Shown: positions 36,502 through 45,669 of the stretch, piece by piece | Layout: every line of letters starts with the position of its first letter | How positions within the stretch are numbered: the first letter of the stretch is position 1 | Assembly (NCBI GenBank): GCA_016208305.1 | Contig: JACQYI010000061.1 | Location: 1 to 64,000 of the forward strand | From: Oscillatoriophycideae cyanobacterium NC_groundwater_1537_Pr4_S-0.65um_50_18 | GTDB taxonomy: Bacteria > Cyanobacteriota > Cyanobacteriia > Elainellales > Elainellaceae | DNA: 64,000 nt | Direction: 5' to 3' | Position numbers and translations under genes: made by a program | Notes under the pieces: model-generated | Told to the model about the DNA's origin: nothing | Database searches by the model: none | What the model saw: only the letters and a program-made list of their open reading frames with translations

Positions 36502-36882
36502 CTAAGACTGTTCTGTATGGCTCTCCCAATCTGCGCAATAGTCATCATCTACGCCATAAGGATGCATACCGCAGATGAGGTGATTGCCGTTGTAGGTTTG
36601 CCCGTGATAGAAACGGCAGCCTTGACAAACGGTAGGGCGTGCAGGGCGGGCAGCAGGCGATGGACGGCTCATCTGCCGCAACAAATCAAGGTAGAGGTCG
36701 GCATGGGCAACGCGGCTCTTGCGCAGTCGATTTTGCTCGATCGCGATCGTTGTCACCGTAAAGCTGGCAAAGCAGGAGCCTGCTGCTACAGCCGTTGCCT
36801 GAACGACTTTGTCGTTAGACCACAGAGAGATAGACAGTGCCAAACCAGTACAGATACTGCCAAATGCAACTTTCTGGATCAT
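36502..36882 (-). CDS. Small Cys-motif protein of cyanobacteria
   Basis: 126 residues. The N-terminus (about residues 1-50) is hydrophobic with VAFGSICTGLALSISLW, perhaps a membrane segment. The C-terminal 40 residues hold the pattern C-x2-C (VCQGCRFYHGQTYNGNHLIC), then GMHPYGVDDDYCADWES. The spacing CxxC...C...C and the HPYG motif suggest a metal-binding knuckle. I recognise this C-terminal pattern as recurring in cyanobacterial proteins of unknown function. A 164-codon frame on the opposite strand covers the same bases but lacks any family feature. It is separated from the neighbouring ureohydrolase by 180 bases. Confidence 0.72.
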   Translation of the reverse strand: MIQKVAFGSICTGLALSISLWSNDKVVQATAVAAGSCFASFTVTTIAIEQNRLRKSRVAHADLYLDLLRQMSRPSPAARPARPTVCQGCRFYHGQTYNGNHLICGMHPYGVDDDYCADWESHTEQS

Positions 36883-37062
36883 CTCATTTGCCGTTGCGAG
36901 TTGGAGAAGTGTATGGAGCTGGCCTCATGCGCCAGCGTCCGGGTAGATCTCACCAAACAATAGGGTTTGCCAGGTGCAGCTCTGCGCCGCAAGCTATTCC
37001 CCAAAAATTACCCCTGCATTCTGACCCAGCTTATCAAAAGATTCTTAGAGGTCCAATTAATT

Positions 37063-38148
37063 TCATATGAACTTGGATGTAGCCTCAAAGAGTTCCGCCA
37101 GATTGCTGGGGCTGCGAGACAGATTCATTAAATTACACAGCTTATATACGGCTCTAGCACTGACGTTGCCATCCCATTCGCCATTGCCTACTTCTGAGAC
37201 ATCAAAGCCAATGATCTGCCGTCCACTGCGAACGACTTCTCGAAATAGGCAAAAGGTTTGCTCTAGCTCTAAGCCACCCGGAACCGGAGTGCCTGTATTG
37301 GGACAGAGCTTTGGATCAAGCCCATCCACATCGAAGCTGATGTAAACCTGCTGCGGTAGCTCTGCTACTATCTGTTGGCAAAGCTCTAACCAAGACACTC
37401 CTGCATAAAGCTGCTGTTTCAGCATAGAGTCATAGTAGGCAGCAATGCGTCCATCAGACTGCTGAATCAACTCAAATTCGTCGTGACACAGATCGCGAAC
37501 GCCCACCTGCACCAATTTAGAAATTTGCGGCAGTTTCAGGGCATTGAACATGATTGAGGCATGGGAGAATTGAAAGCCCTCATAGGCGTCCCGTAGGTCG
37601 GCATGGGCATCAATATGGAGGATGCCAAAGTCAGGATGACGCTTTGCCAAAGCCTGCATATAGCCCAACGGAACGCTATGATCGCCGCCGATGACCGCCA
37701 CCTGCTTACCCAAATTTAGAGCGGCTGTTGCCTGCTCAAAGAGCCATTGGTTGACGGTTTGGCACTCCTGATTAATGGTTTGCAGCACTTGAGTCAGTTC
37801 AGCACTGGCGGCGATCGGCTGACCCTGCTCTAAATATTCGATAATCCGAGCCGCTTCTTGCCGCAGCACCCCATTTTTTTGCTGGATATGAGCCGGAATT
37901 TCGGCCATAAAAATTCCCTGCTTCCAGCCTTCAGGATGGTCAAAATCAAAAATATCTAGCTGGCGAGAGGCTTCTAAAACGACTTGTGGCCCTGCGGCAG
38001 TTCCGGCGCGATAAGAGACTGTCACTTCCCAGGGCACACCCAACACGATCGTGCTGGCCGAATCGTAGTCAAACGGCAAGCCAAGTAAATTGCCGTTGTC
38101 AACCCCAATGCTGCTGGGATCGAAGTCTTGAAGATTTGGAGTTAACAT
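37063..38148 (-). CDS. Ureohydrolase-family protein (agmatinase/arginase-like)
   Basis: 361 residues. The binuclear-metal motifs of the arginase superfamily are all present: AVIGGDHSVPLG (GGDHS), GILHIDAHADLRDAYEG (DAHxD) and YISFDVDGLDPKLCP (SFDxDxxDP). The family includes agmatinase, arginase, formimidoylglutamase and, in cyanobacteria, guanidinase (GdmH). The N-terminus GLPFDYDSASTIVLGVPWEV with the following RAGTAAGP differs from Bacillus/E. coli agmatinase, and the protein is longer than usual (about 300). I therefore leave the substrate open. It would release urea or ammonia from a guanidino compound. No transporter or urease gene is adjacent. Confidence 0.85.
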   Translation of the reverse strand: MLTPNLQDFDPSSIGVDNGNLLGLPFDYDSASTIVLGVPWEVTVSYRAGTAAGPQVVLEASRQLDIFDFDHPEGWKQGIFMAEIPAHIQQKNGVLRQEAARIIEYLEQGQPIAASAELTQVLQTINQECQTVNQWLFEQATAALNLGKQVAVIGGDHSVPLGYMQALAKRHPDFGILHIDAHADLRDAYEGFQFSHASIMFNALKLPQISKLVQVGVRDLCHDEFELIQQSDGRIAAYYDSMLKQQLYAGVSWLELCQQIVAELPQQVYISFDVDGLDPKLCPNTGTPVPGGLELEQTFCLFREVVRSGRQIIGFDVSEVGNGEWDGNVSARAVYKLCNLMNLSRSPSNLAELFEATSKFI

Positions 38149-38355
38149 GGCCTATCCTGAATCGATGTCCTGAGTCAAAGATTGAGTCGCTTTAAGGGCG
38201 ATCGCTCTTCTAGTTTATCTTTGCCCAAGCTGCAAGGGGGAAAAGTCAGTGAGGCGAAGCCGCAAAAGGGACTTACTGGAGAAAATTTTATTAATTTTTA
38301 AGGTTCATAAATCGATAGACTAAAGATTAAGATTTTATCCGTCCTTTAAAAATTT

Positions 38356-39960
38356 ATGGATTCTGTTTCCAAGCCGCTGTCTGATTCTGCCCAAGTCGTA
38401 AATTCTCCCAAAGCATCACAAGCGTCTACCCTAGCTGAGCCTCAGACGCCTAAAGGGTTGGATGTGCCTGAAGTGTTTGATGTGATTGTGATTGGGTCAG
38501 GCATTGGCGGGCTGGTAACAGCAACACAGCTTGCCGCCAAAGGGGCTGAGGTTTTGGTGCTGGAGCGCTACGTGATTCCAGGGGGCAGCGCCGGATATTT
38601 TGAGCGAGAAGGCTATCGGTTTGATGTTGGAGCTTCAATGATTTTTGGCTTCGGCGATCGCGGCACTACCAATCTCCTCACGCGCGCTTTGCAAGCCGTC
38701 AACGTTAGCCTAGAAACCTTGCCTGACCCGGTGCAAATTCACTATCACTTGCCCAATGGCCTAGAGCTGAAGGTGCATCGCGATTATGAAAAGTTTTTGC
38801 AGGAGCTAATTGCCTACTTTCCCCATGAGGCAAAGGGAATTCGGCAGTTTTATGACGAGTGCTGGCGGGTGTTTAACTGCCTCAACGTCATGGATTTGCT
38901 GTCTCTAGAGGAGCCGCGCTACCTGACGCGCGTATTTTTTCAGCATCCGCTGGCCTGTCTAGGACTGGTGAAATATCTGCCGCAGAATGCTGGAGACATT
39001 GCCCGCCGCTACATTCAAGATCCGCAGCTGTTGAAATTCATTGATATGGAGTGCTACTGCTGGTCGGTGGTACCTGCCGATCGCACCCCCATGATTAATG
39101 CGGGTATGGTGTTTAGCGATCGCCACTATGGCGGCATCAATTACCCCAAGGGTGGGGTGGGTCAAATTGCTCAGAAGCTGGTAGAAGGACTGGAGAAGGC
39201 GGGCAGCCAGATTCGCTACAAGGCTAGAGTCACGGAGATTTTGCGAGAAGGCGATCGCGCTGTGGGAGTTAAGCTGGCTTCGGGTGAAGAAATCCGAGCC
39301 AAAAAAGTCGTCTCAAACGCCACCCGCTGGGATACCTTTGAACAACTCTTGCCTGCCGAACAAATGCCGCTGGCAGAAAAAAAATGGCAGCAGCGCTACG
39401 AAAAGTCTCCGAGCTTCTTGAGTTTGCATCTGGGCGTCAAGGCTGACGTGTTGCCGCCAGGCACCGAATGTCACCATATCTTGCTGGAGGATTGGCAGCA
39501 GATGGAAACGGCGATCGGCACAATTTTTGTTTCCATTCCCACATTGCTTGACCCAGACTTGGCTCCAGCAGGGCATCACATCATTCATGCCTTTACGCCG
39601 AGCTGGATGGAATCTTGGCAAGCGTTGCCCGCCCAAGAGTACGAAGCCAAAAAAGAACAGGTGGCAGGGCAAATTATCGAGCGTTTGACCGCTATTTTTC
39701 CGGGATTAGAGGCCGGACTAGACTACATGGAAGTGGGCACGCCCCGCAGCCATCGCCGCTTTCTAGGGCGCAAAGACGGCACCTACGGCCCGATTCCCCT
39801 CCGCAAACTCAGGGGTTTACTGGGTATGCCCTTTAATCGGACTGCAATTCCCGATCTCTACTGCGTTGGCGACAGCACTTTTCCAGGGCAAGGGCTAAAT
39901 GCCGTGGCATTTTCGGGCTTTGCCTGCGCCCATCGCATTGCAGTGGATCTGGGGCTTTAA
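38356..39960 (+). CDS. crtH: Carotenoid isomerase CrtH (CrtISO)
   Basis: 534 residues. After a 40-residue Ser/Pro-rich start comes the FAD-binding dinucleotide fold [20 protein letters not shown] and [20 protein letters not shown]. Conserved CrtISO segments follow: [40 protein letters not shown], and the C-terminal [20 protein letters not shown]. CrtISO converts the poly-cis lycopene made by CrtP/CrtQ to all-trans lycopene. It belongs to the phytoene desaturase superfamily, and the GDSTFPGQG tail with [10 protein letters not shown] favours CrtISO over CrtI. It stands alone and is followed by repeat copy d. Confidence 0.92.
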   Translation: MDSVSKPLSDSAQVVNSPKASQASTLAEPQTPKGLDVPEVFDVIVIGSGIGGLVTATQLAAKGAEVLVLERYVIPGGSAGYFEREGYRFDVGASMIFGFGDRGTTNLLTRALQAVNVSLETLPDPVQIHYHLPNGLELKVHRDYEKFLQELIAYFPHEAKGIRQFYDECWRVFNCLNVMDLLSLEEPRYLTRVFFQHPLACLGLVKYLPQNAGDIARRYIQDPQLLKFIDMECYCWSVVPADRTPMINAGMVFSDRHYGGINYPKGGVGQIAQKLVEGLEKAGSQIRYKARVTEILREGDRAVGVKLASGEEIRAKKVVSNATRWDTFEQLLPAEQMPLAEKKWQQRYEKSPSFLSLHLGVKADVLPPGTECHHILLEDWQQMETAIGTIFVSIPTLLDPDLAPAGHHIIHAFTPSWMESWQALPAQEYEAKKEQVAGQIIERLTAIFPGLEAGLDYMEVGTPRSHRRFLGRKDGTYGPIPLRKLRGLLGMPFNRTAIPDLYCVGDSTFPGQGLNAVAFSGFACAHRIAVDLGL

Positions 39961-40095
39961 GGCAGGTGGGTGGGTAGACGGGGTAGATGGGTTGACGGGC
40001 AGACGGGTAAACAGGTGGATGGGTTGACGAGCAGACAGGCAGACAGGCAGACAGGCAGACGGGAAAATCTCACTCACCCACTCACCCACTCTCCC
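39961..40095. repeat. GGGTGGATGGGT minisatellite element, copy d
   Basis: About 135 bp of GGGTGGATGGGT, GGGTAGACGGG and GGCAGACA units (with four tandem CAGACAGG-type units around 40033-40055), then CACTCACCCACTCACCCACT. It begins right after the crtH stop codon. No flanking GGTCAGTCAA ends. The remainder of the gap up to 40249 has no gene. Confidence 0.7.
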
Positions 40096-40249
40096 AAATT
40101 AAGGTTTTCACAGACAATGCTTTGGGTCAAACAACGGGACTTGTCTGTCGGTAGCGAATCACACAAAACTTATATGGCCTTTCAACTTTACAATAGTCCC
40201 TTGGCATGCAACAGATTCACTTAATGCTAGTCCACTCAACATAACCTCT

Positions 40250-41056
40250 ATGAAACGCCTCCGAACTTGGTTAACTTTGTTTTTTACTGCGATCGCCGCA
40301 GTTTTGCTGATTACCGCTTGTAATTCGGGTGGAACGACCTCTGGCGCAAGTCCTAGCAAATCGCTCATCATGGCAACTTCGGCTGACTATCCACCATTTG
40401 AATTTATTTCTACAGAGGGCGGCAGCCAGGAAATTGTTGGGTTTGACGTTGATATCGCCAAGTACATCACCGAAAAGACGGGTTATGCCCTGCAAATTCA
40501 AAACCTCGACTTTAACGGCTTGCTACCTGCTTTGCAGTCGAAGCGCGCTGACTTTGTAATGGCCGGGATGACCCCCACCGAAGAGCGGAAGAAAAACGTT
40601 GATTTTTCGGATATCTATTACGAAGCGAAAAATACCATTGTTGCTAAAAAGGGCAGTGGCCTGACCACAGGAGCTAGCTTGGCAGGCAAGAAAGTGGGCG
40701 TTCAGCTCAGCTCGATTCAGGAAGGGGTTGCCAAGAAGATTCCTAACGTCACTCCCGTGGCGCTGAACCGCATTAGCGAACTGGTTCAAGAACTTAAAAC
40801 CGGAAGAATCGACGCGGTGATCATGGAAGATACCGTGGCTAAAGGGTTTACGACTTCCAATCCTGACTTGGAGTTTAATGTGATCCCCAATGAAGGGGAG
40901 GCAGGTTCAGCGATTGCCTTTCCTAAAGGATCGCCACTTGCGACGGAGTTCAATCCGGTTCTCAAGGAAATGATTAGCAGCGGCAAGATCCAAGAGTTGG
41001 TGACAAAGTGGTTTGGTGATGAGTCACCGGCTGTGACGCAAACGCCAGCTAAATAA
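40250..41056 (+). CDS. Polar amino-acid ABC transporter substrate-binding lipoprotein
   Basis: 268 residues. A lipoprotein signal (hydrophobic LTLFFTAIAAVLLITAC with Cys as the lipobox residue) precedes a family 3 solute-binding domain: LIMATSADYPPFEFISTEGG, IVGFDVDIAKYITEKTGY, LQIQNLDFNGLLPALQSKRA, MTPTEERKKNVDFSDIYYEA. This is the HisJ/GlnH fold, with the amino-acid alpha-group Asp/Arg-type contacts in the TPTEERKK segment. It is the first gene of a transporter with permease 41405 and ATPase 42156. An attenuator-like hairpin (41136-41187) separates it from the permease. Substrate not deducible beyond polar amino acids. Confidence 0.9.
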   Translation: MKRLRTWLTLFFTAIAAVLLITACNSGGTTSGASPSKSLIMATSADYPPFEFISTEGGSQEIVGFDVDIAKYITEKTGYALQIQNLDFNGLLPALQSKRADFVMAGMTPTEERKKNVDFSDIYYEAKNTIVAKKGSGLTTGASLAGKKVGVQLSSIQEGVAKKIPNVTPVALNRISELVQELKTGRIDAVIMEDTVAKGFTTSNPDLEFNVIPNEGEAGSAIAFPKGSPLATEFNPVLKEMISSGKIQELVTKWFGDESPAVTQTPAK

Positions 41057-41135
41057 ATAGCAAAACCTCTCTGGCAAAGAAACTAGAAACAAGAGAAGCC
41101 AAGGCGAGACATTCCTTTAGCAATCTCCTCAAACT

Positions 41136-41187
41136 CAGCCCCAGCATGCCGTTAAGGGTTTATCGGCAAAGCTGGGGCTGGTTTTGT
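41136..41187 (+). terminator. Attenuator-type hairpin between binding protein and permease genes
   Basis: CAGCCCCAGC (41136-41145) pairs with GCTGGGGCTG (41171-41180), with an inner GCCG/CGGC step and a GTTTTGT tail. It lies in the 348-base gap after the binding-protein gene. Partial read-through would explain more binding protein than permease. No promoter is obvious in the rest of the gap. Confidence 0.7.
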
Positions 41188-41404
41188 AGCGCTTTCAATT
41201 TTCGTTCAAGAAAATTATTTTTCTACGGGCAGAGTGCCCTCTAGGGAATGGGGCAAAGACTGGAATCCTTTGCCGTGACGTTCGGGCTAAGCCTATTGAT
41301 TGATCCCTGCACTAGAAATAGCGGTTTGCTGTCTATTTGCCTACCCTTTCTGTGGATTTTTGATAGTAGACTACCTAGAAAATAAGGGTACAAAAATTTT
41401 AGGG

Positions 41405-42163
41405 ATGGAAGTGAATTTATTTGAGGCGATTTTGAACTCTCCTCCGGGTTTTGTACAGGCTTTCGCACAAGCTTCTATGCCAACCTTGGGGCAAACTGGG
41501 GGAATTAATCTAGATTTTTCTAAAATCGCACCCGATGTTCCCTATATTCTGAGCGGTGTGTGGGAAACGCTCAGATTTACATTGACTTCGGCTATATTTG
41601 GCTTTGCCTTGGGAACTGTCTTAGCAATTTTTAAGATTTCGGAGATTAAACCTCTGAAATGGTTTGCAGACTTTTATACCTCCATCTTTAGAGGCACGCC
41701 GTTAATTTTGCAGATCGTTTTGATCTACTACGCCACTCCTCAGCTCACGGGCTTTGCCATCTCGGCTTTTATTGCAGGAGTTATTACCTTTTCACTAAAC
41801 TCGGCAGCCTACACCTCAGAAACAATTCGAGGCGGGATTGCAGCAGTCGATCGAGGGCAACGCGAGGCTTCTTTGACGTTGGGTGTCAAATATCCTCTGA
41901 TGATGTGGGATATTATCTTGCCTCAAGCCTTCAAAAATATTTTGCCTTCGCTGGTGAATGAAAGTATTGCGCTTTTGAAAGACTCTTCTCTCGTTTCTGT
42001 CATCGGCGTAGAAGAGTTGATGCGTCGGAGTCAAATCATTGCAGGACAAAAGTTTATTTTCTTTGAACCCTACATTTTTGTGGGGGCTGTTTACTATGTG
42101 ATGATTATGGGACTGACCTGGTTTGCAGAGCGTTTTGAAAGGAGAATGCGCCTCAGTGATTAG
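41405..42163 (+). CDS. Amino-acid ABC transporter permease
   Basis: 252 residues from ATG 41405. An alternative upstream initiator at 41300 would add a hydrophobic stretch; the chosen start gives the standard cytoplasmic N-terminus. The family motifs are [40 protein letters not shown] (FRGTPLL-type) and the cytoplasmic EAA loop [20 protein letters not shown] followed by SLTLGV. The protein has about five membrane helices and belongs to the HisM/GlnP group. Its stop codon overlaps the start of the ATPase gene. Confidence 0.88.
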   Translation: MEVNLFEAILNSPPGFVQAFAQASMPTLGQTGGINLDFSKIAPDVPYILSGVWETLRFTLTSAIFGFALGTVLAIFKISEIKPLKWFADFYTSIFRGTPLILQIVLIYYATPQLTGFAISAFIAGVITFSLNSAAYTSETIRGGIAAVDRGQREASLTLGVKYPLMMWDIILPQAFKNILPSLVNESIALLKDSSLVSVIGVEELMRRSQIIAGQKFIFFEPYIFVGAVYYVMIMGLTWFAERFERRMRLSD

Positions 42164-42878
42164 AACAGAATTTCTCTCTAAATCTTTTGGAAAACTGAAC
42201 GTTTTAAAAGACATTTCAACTGAGGTAAAGCAAGGGGAAGTCGTCGCTATTATTGGCCCTTCGGGTTGCGGCAAGTCCACTTTTTTGCGGTGTCTCAATC
42301 TTCTAGAAATGCCCACACGAGGTCGGGTCTACATCAATGATGTGGATATCACCAGCCCCAAAACAGACGTGCGAAAAGTTCGGCAAAATATGGGGATGGT
42401 GTTTCAGCACTTCAATTTGTTTCCTCACAAAACGGTGCTGGATAACGTCATCTATGGCCCAACCAAGGTCAAGGAAATTCCCAAGGGCGAGGCAGAAGAA
42501 TTGGGCTTGAAGCTGTTAGCCCAGGTGGGGCTATCGGATAAGGCTGGTGTTTATCCTTCTCGGCTGTCGGGTGGCCAAAAGCAGCGAGTGGCGATCGCCC
42601 GATCTATGGCCATGCAGCCCCAAGTCATGCTATTCGACGAGCCGACTTCTGCTCTTGATCCAGAGATGGTCAAGGAAGTTCTAGACGTGATGAAAGGCTT
42701 AGCCAGCACGGGCATTACGATGATGATCGTCACCCATGAAATGGGGTTTGCCCGTGAAGTTGCAAATCGCGTTTTGTTTTTGGATAGCGGTGGCATCGCT
42801 GAAGATGCGCCTCCTGACATCTTTTTCTCGACCCCCAAGAGCGATCGCGCCTGTCAGTTTCTAGAGAAGGTTCTGTAG
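42156..42878 (+). CDS. Amino-acid ABC transporter ATP-binding protein
   Basis: 240 residues from GTG 42156, which overlaps the permease stop by 8 bases (GTGATTAG) and suggests translational coupling; a TTG at 42123 is the longer alternative. Walker A is [15 protein letters not shown], the signature is [17 protein letters not shown], and Walker B is [20 protein letters not shown]. The H-loop is in [18 protein letters not shown]. GlnQ/HisP-type ATPase powering import with the adjacent permease and binding protein. The C-terminal residues [18 protein letters not shown] fit the family. Confidence 0.93.
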   Translation: MIRTEFLSKSFGKLNVLKDISTEVKQGEVVAIIGPSGCGKSTFLRCLNLLEMPTRGRVYINDVDITSPKTDVRKVRQNMGMVFQHFNLFPHKTVLDNVIYGPTKVKEIPKGEAEELGLKLLAQVGLSDKAGVYPSRLSGGQKQRVAIARSMAMQPQVMLFDEPTSALDPEMVKEVLDVMKGLASTGITMMIVTHEMGFAREVANRVLFLDSGGIAEDAPPDIFFSTPKSDRACQFLEKVL

Positions 42879-42922
42879 AGCCGTTTTCTAGCAGCGCAGT
42901 CACAGCTCAAGCGCATTCATAG

Positions 42923-43357
42923 CTAACTAGCTGGGTGAGAGTCAGAAGCGCCAACCCCGCAACTGCCAGAGTCGCAAGCAGGATAGATGGATTGATAGGT
43001 GGTGTCGCGTTCGCCAAATAGGGCATAGCGATGGTCACGAATCTGCTCATAGGTGCGATCGCCCATCCATTTCACGCCGGGTAGCGATCGGTAGGCGTTG
43101 ACAAAAACGCTGCCGAGCGGCAAGAGTCGTCCGATTTCTTCGGCAGCTTCGCTGCCCTGCCATCGCTGAGCGGGCGCTTCTAGACTCAGCAAGATCATGC
43201 CGAGTTCGCAGTCTTTTGCCGTAATGCCAAAGCGATCGAGGGTGGGCTGATCTTGCATAGGGGCATAGAGAAACCGTTCTCCGCGATCGAGCGTTTCTAG
43301 CAGCTTGACCAAATTGACGCAGAGGTTACAGTTGCCGTCATAGATAACTTGATACAT
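42923..43357 (-). CDS. DCC-family thiol-disulfide oxidoreductase-like protein
   Basis: 144 residues. It begins MYQVIYDGNCNLCVNLVKLL, with the D-x2-C-x2-C motif that gives the DCC (DUF393) family its name. The fold is thioredoxin-like without the classic CxxC context. DCC proteins are widespread in cyanobacteria and are presumed to handle redox or disulfide chemistry, though no substrate is established. The C-terminus holds CDSGSCGVG, a second Cys pair. It is convergent with the amino-acid transporter, and no partner is adjacent. Confidence 0.85.
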   Translation of the reverse strand: MYQVIYDGNCNLCVNLVKLLETLDRGERFLYAPMQDQPTLDRFGITAKDCELGMILLSLEAPAQRWQGSEAAEEIGRLLPLGSVFVNAYRSLPGVKWMGDRTYEQIRDHRYALFGERDTTYQSIYPACDSGSCGVGASDSHPAS

Positions 43358-43439
43358 CTGGATTAAATGAGTCTGGGTTGAGTGAGTTTGGATGGACGAA
43401 GAAGTTTGTGAAGAATGTTTTGCAGGGAAAATGGCTAGT

Positions 43440-43553
43440 GGTCTGTCAACTATTGACTAACGTGCTGGGGTGAATGGGTGGACGGGTAATGGGTGGATGG
43501 GAAACTCTCATTCATCTTCGTTCTTCTACCCGCCAACTATTATTTGACTGACC
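43440..43553. mobile_element. GGGTGGATGGGT minisatellite element, copy e (complete)
   Basis: 114 bp bounded by GGTCTGTCAA (43440-43449) and TTGACTGACC (43544-43553), imperfect inverted ends with one mismatch. Inside, after TATTGACTAACGTGCTGGGG, come TGGGTGGACGGG and TGGGTGGATGGG units, then TCTACCCGCCAACTATTATT. A second C-rich half (CTCATTCACCCATTACCCCA) follows just outside. It lies in the gap before pstS. Confidence 0.8.
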
Positions 43554-43626
43554 GTAGAAAACTCTCATTCACCCATTACCCCATACATCACTAGTGCTTG
43601 AAGAAGGTACACTTCTCATTTCTAAC

Positions 43627-43647
43627 ATTACAAATTTGTAATATTAC
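43627..43647. promoter_or_regulatory. Perfect palindrome upstream of pstS, possible operator
   Basis: ATTACAAATTTGTAAT (43627-43642) is a perfect 16-bp palindrome. It overlaps a second one, GTAATATTAC (43638-43647). This gives three alternating TTAC/GTAA half sites about 240 bases before the pstS start. A regulatory protein site is plausible; no family is identified. The rest of 43554-43880 holds an AT-rich leader but no gene. Confidence 0.4.
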
Positions 43648-43880
43648 AGCCCAGTGCAGTTTTACATCGATTGATCCTCCCTCATATTCTTCTCAACCTG
43701 CTTCTGGGCAAGGAGATGACCCCATTCAATCGGCGAAAAATCTGCCGACCTAAATTGTTAAGTTTATTTAACCTTGAAAAAAGATAAACATCCCTTTACC
43801 AAACGATTACTTTGCCTAGACCCTGAGACAGTACGATGCTTGCGACACACCACGTAAAAATTTCTTACTGAGTAGCTCGC

Positions 43881-44987
43881 ATGACATCCCAATCACGTCT
43901 CAGACGACGGACTTTTCTGGCAACTCTGACAGCAGTCTCTATGGGGTTAGCTGTTTCCTGTGCCCCTTCAAGCCCTGATGTTGCCACTTCTCCTTCAGCC
44001 GATGCCACAGCTGCTTCCCCCGCTGCTGGCGGCGGCGGCAGCGCCACTTTGAGCGGTGCAGGCGCATCTTTTCCGGCTCCTGTCTATCAGCGTTGGTTTG
44101 CAGACTACAACAAAGAAAATCCTGGCGTTCAGATCAGCTACCAATCGGTGGGTAGCGGCGCTGGCGTAGAACAATTCATGGCGGGTACTGTAGATTTTGG
44201 TGCAACGGATGCGCCTTTGAAGGCTGAAGATCGCGCCAAGTTTAAGGCAAAATATGGCGCAGAACCCATCCAGGTGCCGATGACGGGCGGCAGCGTTGTG
44301 TTTGCCTACAACCTAGATGGCGTTACCGATCTCAAGCTGTCTCGTACAGACTATTGCGGCATTACCACCGGGAAGATCACCCAGTGGAATGATCCGGCGA
44401 TCGTCAAGGCCAACCCCGGCGTTTCTCTGCCCGATCAGCCGATCGAGTTTGTTCACCGTTCGGATGGTAGCGGTACTACTTACCAGTTCACCAATCACCT
44501 GAAGGCGGCCTGCCCTGAGTGGACTGCTGGCGCTAACAAATCTGTAGAATGGCCTGTAGGGACGGGTGCTAAAGGCAATGAAGGCGTAACGGCTCAGATT
44601 CAGCAGACGCCTGGTGCGATCGGCTATGTTGAGTATTCCTATGCTAAGGAAAACGGTCTGTCGATGGCGGCGATCGAGAACAAGTCTGGCAAAATTATTG
44701 CTCCTTCTCCAGAAGGCGGCGCGGCTGCCTTTGAAGGAGAAACAATTCCTGCTGACTTTGCGCTAGAAGTGCCTGATTCGGCTAACCCTGATGCTTATCC
44801 CATCTCAGGTTTGACCTGGCTATTGCTCTACCCCGAATACAAAGACACCGCTAAGGGCGAAGCGCTTAAGGCCGTGATTGACTGGTCGCTGACCACGGGC
44901 AAAGCTGCGGCTTCCGAACTTGGCTATGTGCCGCTAGAAGCTTCTCTCGTGACCAAGGTCAATGAGGAACTCGGCAAAGTGAAATAG
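43881..44987 (+). CDS. pstS: Phosphate-binding protein PstS
   Basis: 368 residues. The N-terminus is basic then hydrophobic, with a lipobox-type LAVSC. A Ser/Ala/Gly-rich linker follows. The mature part has GAGASFPAPVYQRWFADYNK, GVQISYQSVGSGAGVEQFMA, TVDFGATDAPL and HRSDGSGTTYQFTNHL. These loops bind phosphate (S-G-x-G in the second, SDGSGTT in the fourth). PstS is the periplasmic receptor of the high-affinity Pst system. It is separated from pstC by a gene for a cNMP-binding-domain protein. Confidence 0.96.
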   Translation: MTSQSRLRRRTFLATLTAVSMGLAVSCAPSSPDVATSPSADATAASPAAGGGGSATLSGAGASFPAPVYQRWFADYNKENPGVQISYQSVGSGAGVEQFMAGTVDFGATDAPLKAEDRAKFKAKYGAEPIQVPMTGGSVVFAYNLDGVTDLKLSRTDYCGITTGKITQWNDPAIVKANPGVSLPDQPIEFVHRSDGSGTTYQFTNHLKAACPEWTAGANKSVEWPVGTGAKGNEGVTAQIQQTPGAIGYVEYSYAKENGLSMAAIENKSGKIIAPSPEGGAAAFEGETIPADFALEVPDSANPDAYPISGLTWLLLYPEYKDTAKGEALKAVIDWSLTTGKAAASELGYVPLEASLVTKVNEELGKVK

Positions 44988-45195
44988 TCGCTTTGGCCGT
45001 CAGCCATGAGATGGGTTAACCCCCATTTCATGGCAATTCTGCTTTTGCGATGATGGATATAGTTAGCCCGATCGCTCCTCCATCTGCTATCTCGCCTAGA
45101 GCAGCTCTTTCAGACGGCTTACGTTTAAACTGCCTGTGCTCAAAAGCGGTTGTGTTTCAAAGTCTGTGTTCCGAAGCAATTATTTCGAGGTCAAG

Positions 45196-45597
45196 ATGGT
45201 GCAGCAACTCGGTTTAAATCCTGCGGGGAAAGTCGCCATCTTTCAGCGACAGCCTGAGCCGAAAGTTTTTTCTGCGGGTGAAGTTATTTTTACAGATGGG
45301 CAAGCGGGCGACTACCTTTACGGCGTTTTGGAAGGAACCGTTGAGCTGGTCGTTGAGGATAAAGTGATCGAAATAATCAGCTTAGGCGAAGTGTTTGGTG
45401 CTGGCGCTTTAATCCATCCTGATGGGGTTCGCATCTATACCGCGATCGCCAGAACAGATTGCAAACTAGCCTACCTGGATGAAGCCCGTATGCTCTTTGC
45501 CATTCAGGAAACGCCGATGTTTGCGCTAGATGTCATGCGCAACTATTCCGAGCGCCTGCGTCGGCTGACCAAGCACCCGCTAGATGCCAAAGCTTAG
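45196..45597 (+). CDS. Single cNMP-binding-domain protein in the pst cluster
   Basis: 133 residues from ATG 45196, which has GAGG five bases upstream; a TTG at 45136 would add a Cys-rich start. The whole protein is one cyclic-nucleotide-binding-like (Crp N-terminal) domain: FSAGEVIFTDGQAGDYLYGV, LEGTVELVVEDKVIEIISLG, EVFGAGALIHPDGVRIYTAI. No helix-turn-helix follows, so it is not a transcription factor. It could sense a nucleotide or act as a regulatory partner of the transporter. Its position between pstS and pstC is unexpected and suggests a role in phosphate uptake control. Confidence 0.85.
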   Translation: MVQQLGLNPAGKVAIFQRQPEPKVFSAGEVIFTDGQAGDYLYGVLEGTVELVVEDKVIEIISLGEVFGAGALIHPDGVRIYTAIARTDCKLAYLDEARMLFAIQETPMFALDVMRNYSERLRRLTKHPLDAKA

Positions 45598-45669
45598 CCA
45601 TCTGGGTCTTTAAGGCTATTCCAATATCTAAATCGTTACAGTCGCCAGAACCCTTATGGCTTCACCTTT

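Noticed and set aside
36469-36963. 164-codon frame on the plus strand
   Set aside because: It is the shadow of the minus-strand Cys-motif gene, whose C-rich conserved pattern is the real signal.
43756-43801. Pho box upstream of pstS
   Set aside because: One octamer TTTAACCT (43767-43774) fits, with weak neighbours GTTAAGTT and CTTTACCA, but 11-base phasing of three repeats is not met.
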